Below, in pieces: positions 57,755 through 64,000 of a stretch of 64,000 bases of DNA; positions within the stretch are counted from its first letter, which is position 1, and each line of letters opens with the position of its first letter. Below the pieces are notes generated by a model, which saw only the letters and a list, made by a program, of their open reading frames with translations, was not told where the DNA came from and ran no database searches. Origin of the DNA: Microlunatus antarcticus (GTDB taxonomy: Bacteria > Actinomycetota > Actinomycetes > Propionibacteriales > Propionibacteriaceae); NCBI RefSeq assembly GCF_014193425.1, contig NZ_JACHZG010000001.1:1426001-1490000 (forward strand). Direction: 5' to 3'. Both the position numbers and the translations under genes were made by a program.

Positions 57755-58748
57755 GGCGGGCCCCCCGTTCCTTGCCGGCCACGTTGAGGGCGACCGCCAT
57801 CAGCAGGGCGAGCACGAGCAGGACCATGGACAGCGCCGCTCCGTAGCCGACCTGGGAGAGGGCGACGCTGACCCGGTAGATCTGGGTCCCGAGGAACTCG
57901 GTGGAGTAGCTCGGCCCGCCGACGGTGATCAGGAACGGGATGTCGAACGTCTTCAACGACCCGATGGCGGTCAGGATCGCGATCGCCAGGGTCGTGCCCC
58001 GCACGCCTGGCCAGATGATGCTGCTGACGACCCGCAGGTTGCTGGCCCCGTCGAGACGGGCTGCCTCGAGGATCTCGGTGTCGATCTGGCTCATCGCGGC
58101 GTAGTAGAGGACGAAGTTGATGCCGGTCGACTGCCAGATGGCCACCGACATCACCACGACGAGCGCCGCCGCCCCGTTCGCCAGCCAGGGGTAGCTGAAG
58201 TCGTGCAGCCCGAGGAGCCGCAGCACGACGTTCAGCTGACCGTCCGAGGAGTAGATCTGGCGGAACACCGGCGCAGTCGTCGCGGGTGCGATGACCACAG
58301 GGATGAAGATCAACACCTTGTAGAGCCCGCGCAGCCGGACCTGGGAGTGCAGGATGACCGCAAAGGTCATGCCGAGCAGCACCTGGACTGCGAAGGTCAC
58401 CAGGAAGAACACCGCGGTGTGCTGCAACGCTCGCCAGAAGATCGGGTCGGAGAACATCCGGACGTAGTTGCGCGTCCCTACCTGCTCCGGTTCAGGGCTC
58501 GCCCCGTCCCACTTCAGGGTCGAGAGGTAGCCCGTGTAGCCGATGCAGTAGTAGAGGACTCCGACGGACACCACCAACGCCGGCAGGATCCAGGGCAGGG
58601 CCGCGTTGCGTCGGACCCATGACTGCCTCGGCCGACGGTCACCAGGCGCCCCCCGCACGACCGACTCCCGGGAACCGTCGCCATCGACCTGACGGCGGCG
58701 ACGGCTGCTCTGCGTGAGCGCGGGGGGCGGCAGGACGGACCCGGTCAC
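57747..58748 (-). CDS. ABC sugar transporter permease, MalF/UgpA type (system 2)
   Basis: 333 aa. A polar basic N-terminus of about 45 residues precedes the first membrane segment (LPWILPALVVSVGVLYYCIG). TRNYVRMFSDPIFWRALQHT is the usual first loop, and the EAA loop is LEAARLDGASNLRVVSSIIW. It pairs with the permease at 56966 and the binding protein at 58745, which it overlaps by four bases. Confidence 0.88.
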   Translation of the reverse strand: MTGSVLPPPALTQSSRRRRQVDGDGSRESVVRGAPGDRRPRQSWVRRNAALPWILPALVVSVGVLYYCIGYTGYLSTLKWDGASPEPEQVGTRNYVRMFSDPIFWRALQHTAVFFLVTFAVQVLLGMTFAVILHSQVRLRGLYKVLIFIPVVIAPATTAPVFRQIYSSDGQLNVVLRLLGLHDFSYPWLANGAAALVVVMSVAIWQSTGINFVLYYAAMSQIDTEILEAARLDGASNLRVVSSIIWPGVRGTTLAIAILTAIGSLKTFDIPFLITVGGPSYSTEFLGTQIYRVSVALSQVGYGAALSMVLLVLALLMAVALNVAGKERGARRV

Positions 58749-60130
58749 GATCCGACCGGGTTGGCGTCGAACGCGGCCTGCACGTCAGCCGCAGCTTCAG
58801 TGGGGGTCTTGCTTCCCCCGAGCACGGCCTGGTTGGCGTCCGAGATCGCCTGGAACCGAGCGGCGGGCAGGTTCTGGCTGCGCGGCTCGCTGGCGTCGGC
58901 CGCCTTCGTGTACAGGTCCTTCAGCAACGGCTCCTGGACCTTCTGGTTCACCAGCTTGATGTCGTTCCAGGCAGGCTGCACGCCGGCGAGGGTCGGTAGC
59001 GAATCGACATTGTTCGCCACGTTGCTCTGACCCTGTGTCGTCCCACCCAGCCACAGCGCGAACGTGGTCGCCGCGTTGAGCGACTTCGACTTGCTGTTGA
59101 CCGCCTGCGCCGCGTCAGGGTCGGTGAACAGAGAGGCAGGGTTGCCCTTGCCCGCCACATCGGGGAACGAGATGGGCTGGATGGCTACCTTCGCCGTGTC
59201 GACCGGTACACCCGCCCCGGCCAGGGCAGCGGTCAGGCTGTTCACCGTGGCGTACTGCGCGTACCAGGACCCCATCTGCACCATCGGCACCTTGCCCGAC
59301 AGGAAGGCGTTGTTGACGTCGGGATACTGCTGCACACCGACTCCGCCCGGATCGAGGATCTTGTCCTTCTGCAGGTCGGAGAAGATCTGCCACGCCTGCA
59401 CCAACCGCGGGTCGGTCCACTTGACCTGGTCCGTGGCGGCTTGCTGGTAGAGGCCGGGCTCGATGCTGTTGACGATGGAGTGGAAGGTGTCGACATCGAA
59501 GCCAGAGGCGCCGATGCCCTCCTTGAAGCAGCCCAACCCGTTCGAGCGGAACGTCTGGCACGCCTGCTGCCACTCGGCGAGGTTCGTCGGTACCTTCACG
59601 TTGTACTTGTCGAACATGTCCGGGTTGATCCACATGTTGCCGGCCGCGACCTTGGCGAACGGCATCGCCTTGAGCTTGTCGTCCTTGCTGAACGCCTTCA
59701 CACCGGTGGCATAGACCTTCGACTGCCAGTCCGACCCGAGGAGCTCGGAGACTTTCGGAGTGAGGTCGGCGGCGTACGGGTTGAACACGTCGAACGGACC
59801 GACCGTGCCCGCTGCGGCCATCGTGAACACGTCGGGACCGGAGTCGGACGCCAAAGCGGGTCGGAGCACCGCGGTGTAGTCCGCGTTCGGGACCTTCTTG
59901 TAGGTGACCTTGATGTCGGGGTACTGCTTGTTGAACTCCGCGATGTCGCGCTCGGCGACGTCGTTGTCCGGGGTCCAGCTCCACCACTGGATGGTGCCTG
60001 CGGTGGGCGATCCGCCGTCGCCACCCGAGGTCGATCCGCCACTACCACCACCGCCGCAGCCGGCGAGAGCGATCACCGAGGTGACGGTGAGAGCGATTCC
60101 TTGCACGATCCGTGAACGCCTGCGAAGCAC
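58745..60130 (-). CDS. ABC sugar-binding lipoprotein (system 2)
   Basis: 461 aa from GTG at 60128-60130, 7 nt after AGGAGG; an in-frame ATG at 60178 lies upstream of that site. The signal is LRRRSRIVQGIALTVTSVIA with lipobox LAGC and a Gly/Ser-rich linker. The mature chain is a family-1 sugar-binding protein: TIQWWSWTPDNDVAERDIAE, AMPFAKVAAGNMWINPDMFD, AFLSGKVPMVQMGSWYAQYA. It is the first gene of operon 2, with an operator-like dyad upstream shared with the ROK regulator region. Confidence 0.88.
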   Translation of the reverse strand: MLRRRSRIVQGIALTVTSVIALAGCGGGGSGGSTSGGDGGSPTAGTIQWWSWTPDNDVAERDIAEFNKQYPDIKVTYKKVPNADYTAVLRPALASDSGPDVFTMAAAGTVGPFDVFNPYAADLTPKVSELLGSDWQSKVYATGVKAFSKDDKLKAMPFAKVAAGNMWINPDMFDKYNVKVPTNLAEWQQACQTFRSNGLGCFKEGIGASGFDVDTFHSIVNSIEPGLYQQAATDQVKWTDPRLVQAWQIFSDLQKDKILDPGGVGVQQYPDVNNAFLSGKVPMVQMGSWYAQYATVNSLTAALAGAGVPVDTAKVAIQPISFPDVAGKGNPASLFTDPDAAQAVNSKSKSLNAATTFALWLGGTTQGQSNVANNVDSLPTLAGVQPAWNDIKLVNQKVQEPLLKDLYTKAADASEPRSQNLPAARFQAISDANQAVLGGSKTPTEAAADVQAAFDANPVGS

Positions 60131-60206
60131 GGTCAGTCCTCCTGTCGGGGCGTCGGCTGTGACGCTTGCGGAGGACACTAGGCCTGTTCGAGGGACTTAG
60201 CAATAG

Positions 60207-60222
60207 TTAGTTACGAAAGTAA
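60207..60222. promoter_or_regulatory. Operator-like dyad between the ROK gene and operon 2
   Basis: TTAGTTAC-GAAAGTAA is an imperfect 16-bp palindrome (6 of 8 pairs) resembling the TTAGTTT/AAACTAA-type sites of XylR/ROK repressors. It lies upstream of the operon 2 binding-protein gene and just after the end of ROK gene 1. Confidence 0.45.
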
Positions 60223-60234
60223 GGGAGCCCTGGC

Positions 60235-61464
60235 CTACCAGCGGACCGCCAGGTCGTGGTGGGGGGTCAAGGCGCTGTGCAGCACGACCGAGGCCGCTCC
60301 TAGCGCGGCGACCTCGGGACCGCCCCCCGCGAACTCGACGTTGACGGCGTGTACGCCGCGGGCCAACGAGGCCTCGGCGAGCCGGGTGCGGATGGCGGCG
60401 AGGTAGATCGGGGCGGCCGAACCGAACCCCGGGCCCGCCAGAAAGATGGAGTCGAGGTCAAGGGTGTTCGCCAGGCCGCGGACGACGTCGGCGACCTGCC
60501 GCGCCGACGAGCGGAGGAGGTCGAGCGCGGTGGCCGAGCCGGTCTCGGCCGCCTCGAGCACCCGTCGGTGCACTGTCCCCGGCTCGGTGTCGGCGTCGAC
60601 CTCGAAGGTACGACGCAGTTCGTCGTCGGCGAGAACCTGCGCGATGATGGCGCGCGGTGGTCCCACGGTCTCCAGGCAGCCGTTCGCCCCGCACCAGCAA
60701 GGGCGACCTTGGGCGTCAACGGTGACGTGGCCGATCTCGCCGGAGTTGCCCGAGGCTCCCCGATAGAGCGACCCGGCGATCACGATGCCTGCGCCGATGC
60801 CCTCCGACATGTAGACCGTCATGAACGTGCGTGGTGCGTCCTTTCCGCCCGACCAGAACACCCCGAGGGCCGCGCAGTTCGCATCGTTCTCGACCGTTAC
60901 GGGGAGGCCGAGGCGCTCGGCCAAGGCCTCGCCGGTGTCGAAGCGCTCCCAGCGGTCGGCCACAGCGGCGTCTTCGCCCCAGCCCAGCGGGCTACGACGC
61001 CGGCCGGAGCTTGCCAGCCCGACGCCGATGATGGACGCCCCAGGCACGCCCTGGTCGCGCAGTAGCCCCATGACCGCTGAGGCGGCGCGAGACACCACCG
61101 GCGCGGGTTCGTCCCGACCGAACCCGGGGATCCGACGCTCCGCGATCGGCGCGCCGTCGAGCCCGCACAGGACGATGACGCTGGTCGAGATGTCCAAGGT
61201 GATCCCGACCGCGTATCGCGTGCTCGTGCTGAGGCGCAGAAGCTGGGGACGCTTGCCGCCGGTGGACTCCGCTTCGCCGGCGTTGACGACCACCCCGTCG
61301 GCGAGCAGATCCTTCACGATCTTCGAGATGGTGGCCTCGGTGAGCCCTGAGCGCCGCGACAGCTCCACGCGGGAGACGCCGTCGCTCGAACGGATCAGGT
61401 CCAGGACCGCACTACGCGTTCCCCGGTACGAGCTCCCCTTGAGGCGCTGCGGTCCCGCGTCCAT
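60235..61464 (-). CDS. ROK-family transcriptional regulator 1
   Basis: 409 aa. N-terminal winged helix: LDLIRSSDGVSRVELSRRSG and LTEATISKIVKDLLADGVVV. The ROK sugar-kinase-like domain follows: GITLDISTSVIVLCGLDGAP, MTVYMSEGIGAGIVIAGSLY, GNSGEIGHVTVDAQGRPCWC and GANGCLETVG, whose Cys residues with the nearby His bind zinc. It usually represses a sugar operon and releases DNA on binding the sugar. Transcribed in the same direction as, and directly upstream of, operon 2, which it probably controls. Confidence 0.87.
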   Translation of the reverse strand: MDAGPQRLKGSSYRGTRSAVLDLIRSSDGVSRVELSRRSGLTEATISKIVKDLLADGVVVNAGEAESTGGKRPQLLRLSTSTRYAVGITLDISTSVIVLCGLDGAPIAERRIPGFGRDEPAPVVSRAASAVMGLLRDQGVPGASIIGVGLASSGRRRSPLGWGEDAAVADRWERFDTGEALAERLGLPVTVENDANCAALGVFWSGGKDAPRTFMTVYMSEGIGAGIVIAGSLYRGASGNSGEIGHVTVDAQGRPCWCGANGCLETVGPPRAIIAQVLADDELRRTFEVDADTEPGTVHRRVLEAAETGSATALDLLRSSARQVADVVRGLANTLDLDSIFLAGPGFGSAAPIYLAAIRTRLAEASLARGVHAVNVEFAGGGPEVAALGAASVVLHSALTPHHDLAVRW

Positions 61465-61624
61465 GACACCGTCCTATTCAACGTCCTCCAGACCTCAGGT
61501 GTTGAGTCAGCGTGAAACTACACCGGCTGCCCGCTTGCCGCGGTCAGGTGCGACGCCGGGTGCGCATCGAACCTGTCCCGCGGCCGCTGCTGGGGTGCGC
61601 GACCGGGGAAGCGCCACCGGCAGG

Positions 61625-61645
61625 TTTCTGCCGCTAGATTAGAAA
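61625..61645. promoter_or_regulatory. Operator-like site upstream of ROK gene 2
   Basis: TTTCT (61625-61629) and AGAAA (61641-61645) flank an 11-nt centre. The right half TTAGAAA is the same as in the palindrome before the SDR gene at 63057, so both may be bound by the same regulator. Confidence 0.35.
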
Positions 61646-61672
61646 GATCGGTGCTCGGCTAAAGGAGAGCTC

Positions 61673-62929
61673 GTGCTGGGACGCCCGGTTCCCCGCGTGT
61701 CGTTCCGGAAGGATGAGCGTGTGGCGAGCCAGTACCGCGGGGTGACCGCGCTCGAGACACATGCGGCGATCCTGGACCTGATCAGGTCGAGCGGTGTGGT
61801 GAGCCGAACCGAGCTCGTCGACCGTTCTGGACTCACGGGGGCGACGATCACCCGGATCATCCGGCAGCTGATGCAGGACGGCCTCGTGGTCGAGACCGGT
61901 CAGGCCGAGTCGACCGGGGGCAAGCCCCGCACGCTGATCCAGCTGAACGCCGCCGCCCGGGCTGCCGTCGGGATCTCGGTCGAGGACCTGGGCATCACCT
62001 ACGTGGTCGTCGACCTCAACGGGAAGGTGATCGAGCGTCGGACTACGAAGGGCAGCGGAGGGCGCCGCCCGATCACGGTGACGCAGCAGATGGCCGAGGA
62101 GACCAGGCTGCTGCTGTCCGGAGCCGGGATCGATTCCGGCGATCTCCTAGGGGTCGGGGTGGCCGTCAAGGGACGCCAAGACAGCCCCTACCGCAAGCTT
62201 CGGGCCGACCCGGATGCCGCGCAGTGGGAGCAGTTCGACCTCGAACACACTCTGGGCTCCGCGCTGGCCACCTCCGTCATCGTCGACAACGACTCGATCT
62301 GCGCCGCCGTGGGGGAGTTCTGGATCGGGCGTCGGCCGCCGACCGACAATGTCGCCACGGTCTACATGACGGACGGGTTCGGACTGGGTCTGATGATCAG
62401 GGGGGACGTCTACCGTGGTGCGTCGGGCAACGCCGGTCAGATATCCCATGTGCTCGTCGACCCGGACGGACCGCAGTGCGAGTGCGGACGCCACGGCTGC
62501 CTCAACGCCATGGCGGGTGCGGTCCGCATCGTCGAGCTCGCGCGTGGCGACACCGACCTGCGTGCGTCGCTCCGGCTGGGACGCACCGGCGCCACGGTCC
62601 GCCGCGACCACGAGAAGGTCGCTGCCGCGGCCGCACGGGAGCATCCAGCCGCGCGCCGTCTCATCGACGCCTCTGCCCAGCACCTAGCGTCCGTGCTGGT
62701 CTCGCTCACGAACCTGATGGACCTGCACTCGATCGTCCTGGCGGGGCCGGGTTTCGCCGGCGTCGGCGAGATCTACGTCGATACCGCGGCCGAGCAGCTG
62801 CGGCGTTTCAGCTATGTCGGACTCGTCCACGCGACCGAGGTGACCTTGTCCGAGACCGGTCCGGACTCGGCGGCTCTGGGGGCGGCCAGCCTGGTCCTAC
62901 GGTCTCGGCTCGGGCCCAGTCGCTCCTAG
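61673..62929 (+). CDS. ROK-family transcriptional regulator 2
   Basis: 418 aa from GTG 61673, after AAAGGAGAG. Winged helix: LDLIRSSGVVSRTELVDRSG and LTGATITRIIRQLMQDGLVV. ROK domain: VGISVEDLGITYVVVDLNGK, VYMTDGFGLGLMIRGDVYRG, GNAGQISHVLVDPDGPQCEC and GRHGCLNAM (zinc Cys motif; the usual GCLE Glu is Asn here). Divergent from ROK gene 1 with 208 bp between them. Same direction as the SDR gene and the next partial gene, which it probably regulates. Confidence 0.87.
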   Translation: MLGRPVPRVSFRKDERVASQYRGVTALETHAAILDLIRSSGVVSRTELVDRSGLTGATITRIIRQLMQDGLVVETGQAESTGGKPRTLIQLNAAARAAVGISVEDLGITYVVVDLNGKVIERRTTKGSGGRRPITVTQQMAEETRLLLSGAGIDSGDLLGVGVAVKGRQDSPYRKLRADPDAAQWEQFDLEHTLGSALATSVIVDNDSICAAVGEFWIGRRPPTDNVATVYMTDGFGLGLMIRGDVYRGASGNAGQISHVLVDPDGPQCECGRHGCLNAMAGAVRIVELARGDTDLRASLRLGRTGATVRRDHEKVAAAAAREHPAARRLIDASAQHLASVLVSLTNLMDLHSIVLAGPGFAGVGEIYVDTAAEQLRRFSYVGLVHATEVTLSETGPDSAALGAASLVLRSRLGPSRS

Positions 62930-63043
62930 ACCTGTTCGATGTGGCGGGAGCTGCGCGAGGTCTGAGACCCATGCACTGAACACCCGGACGGTCATCGACA
63001 GCTTCCTCGAATACCACGATCACCAGGGTCGACCGGGGAACCC

Positions 63044-63073
63044 TTGACATACTTCCTTTCTATACATTAGAAA
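63044..63073 (+). promoter_or_regulatory. Promoter and operator of the SDR gene
   Basis: TTGACA at 63044-63049 is a consensus -35 box. Eight bases on lies a perfect palindrome TTTCTA-TACAT-TAGAAA (63057-63073), placed to overlap the -10 region. A repressor bound there would block the promoter; ROK regulator 2 is the best candidate. Confidence 0.55.
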
Positions 63074-63126
63074 CATCGTATCCAGTCGGCGACGAGGCCG
63101 AGGTGCAGAGAGCAAGGAGGCTCCTG

Positions 63127-63870
63127 GTGGGATCCCTTCAGGGCCGTGTCGCCCTGGTCACGGGCGGATCGCGTGGCATCGGGCGTGCGATCGTCGAGCG
63201 GCTGGCCGCAGACGGCGCCTCCGTCTTCTTCACCTACGCCGGTCGTGTCGACGAAGCGACGGCGTTAGTGGGGGAGCTCAGCACGCCGGAGCAGCCCTGC
63301 CGAACCGCCCAGTTACAGATCGAGTCCACCGATCAGGTGCGTCAGGTGTTCGCCGAGGTCATCGCGGTGCTCGGCGGGCTCGACATCGTCGTGCACAGCG
63401 CGTGCACCGACATCGTGCGCGCCGACGTCGCCGACATCACCGACGACGATTACCAAGTGATGGTTGACGGCAACCTGAAGGGCGGCCTTACCGTCCTGCA
63501 GGAGGCCGCGAGGCGCGTGAACGACGGCGGACGCATCATCAACATCTCTTCGCTGGACACGGCCAACCCGGCTGCTGGCAACGGGCTGTACGCGGCGAGC
63601 AAGGCAGCGGTCGAGCAGCTGGTAGCCATCGCCAGCAAGGAGCTCGGCAGCCGCGGGATCACCGCGAACACGGTGTCGCCGGGCGCCGTCGACACCGAGC
63701 GGTTGCGCGCGGACCGGACGCCGGACGAGCTGGCGGGTGCCATCGCGGCCACGCCGCTCGGCAGGCTCGGCCGGCCCCAGGACGTCGCGAGCGTCGTCGC
63801 GTTCCTCGCCGGGCCAGACGGCGGCTGGATCACCGGCCAGAACCTTCGCGCCGGCGGAGGCATCGCATGA
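63127..63870 (+). CDS. Short-chain dehydrogenase/reductase
   Basis: 247 aa from GTG 63127, with AAGGAGG 6 nt upstream. Cofactor motif VALVTGGSRGIGRAIVERLA, then NLKGGLTVLQEAARRVNDGG (family Asn), INISSLDTANPAAG (Ser) and the catalytic YAASKAAVEQ. The C-terminal part reads LGRPQDVASVVAFLAGPDGG and ITGQNL. Classical SDR, likely NADP-dependent from the GSRGIG context. It leads a new plus-strand unit under a palindromic operator, probably for another sugar or polyol step. Confidence 0.85.
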   Translation: MGSLQGRVALVTGGSRGIGRAIVERLAADGASVFFTYAGRVDEATALVGELSTPEQPCRTAQLQIESTDQVRQVFAEVIAVLGGLDIVVHSACTDIVRADVADITDDDYQVMVDGNLKGGLTVLQEAARRVNDGGRIINISSLDTANPAAGNGLYAASKAAVEQLVAIASKELGSRGITANTVSPGAVDTERLRADRTPDELAGAIAATPLGRLGRPQDVASVVAFLAGPDGGWITGQNLRAGGGIA

Positions 63871-63910
63871 GCACCTTCACCTCTCACCCATCGACCAGGA
63901 GCTGACCGCC

Positions 63911-64000
63911 ATGACCCCTTCGACCCGGGCAACGCCGCCTGCGGCAGGTACGCCTGCCCGTCGATCCCGCCGCATCGCCCGCAGGTCCCGCCTCGCGGCC
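63911..64000 (+). CDS. Start of a further gene (runs off right edge)
   Basis: ATG 63911 follows CAGGAGCTGACC. Thirty codons are visible: MTPSTRATPPAAGTP, then ARRSRRIARRSRLAA, a polar, strongly basic N-terminus. In this context it resembles the cytoplasmic tail of a sugar ABC permease, but the membrane part is outside the window. Confidence 0.5.
   Translation, partial: MTPSTRATPPAAGTPARRSRRIARRSRLAA

Noticed and set aside
1-64000. tRNA, rRNA or riboswitch genes
   Set aside because: No cloverleaf-like or conserved riboswitch core sequence was recognised by eye; a covariance-model scan would be needed to exclude them fully.

Overview
The window is high-GC DNA with many GTG starts, twin-arginine and lipobox signal peptides, SigE-family sigma factors and ROK/BTAD-type regulators. 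This fits the chromosome of an actinomycete. A Nocardioides-like genus is only a guess from gene content. No rRNA or tRNA gene was seen.

Region 1 (about 1-32 kb) is an accessory-looking stretch of mostly single small genes: lipoproteins, small membrane proteins, secreted proteins, orphans, two SigE-type sigma/one-TM partner pairs, an LD-carboxypeptidase, an ApeA-like HEPN candidate defence gene, a serine recombinase and an IS110 element. Nearly every intergenic gap carries copies of one 25-bp repeat: stem CGTGC, loop GGA, stem GCACG, flanked by ACCGT and CAAGCCG. There are four tandem arrays of about 26, 17, 11 and 9 copies, plus many short clusters. The repeat lies almost always on the + strand before about 17 kb and on the - strand after about 19 kb, and none is recognisable after about 32 kb. 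The IS110 element sits inside one copy, and its non-coding end carries short matches both to the repeat and to its own other end, as expected of a bridge RNA. A 647-bp tandem duplication also starts in a variant copy. The repeat therefore looks like a hot spot for rearrangement.

Region 2 (about 32-37.5 kb) holds an XRE regulator divergent from a lipoprotein and a transmembrane OmpA/winged-helix fusion protein, with two palindromes between them. A nucleotidyltransferase and a small HTH protein with an SOS-box-like site upstream follow.

Region 3 (about 37.6-64 kb) is carbohydrate catabolism: two long, mostly translationally coupled minus-strand operons. Each has an ABC sugar importer (binding protein and two permeases, no ATPase) and 3-keto-sugar type enzymes: Gfo/Idh/MocA dehydrogenases, xylose-isomerase-like TIM barrels, DUF1080 proteins and an aldo/keto reductase. 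Each also has a DUF1080 gene paired with a UPF0303/HbpS-like gene. TetR and two ROK regulators, an SDR and the start of another gene complete it. The likely scheme is import of a glycoside or anhydrosugar, oxidation at C3, cleavage or elimination of the 3-keto glycoside, and reduction back to a free sugar. Decayed genes (a threonine aldolase with an internal inversion, a zinc alcohol dehydrogenase, an MFS transporter) lie at the operon edges.
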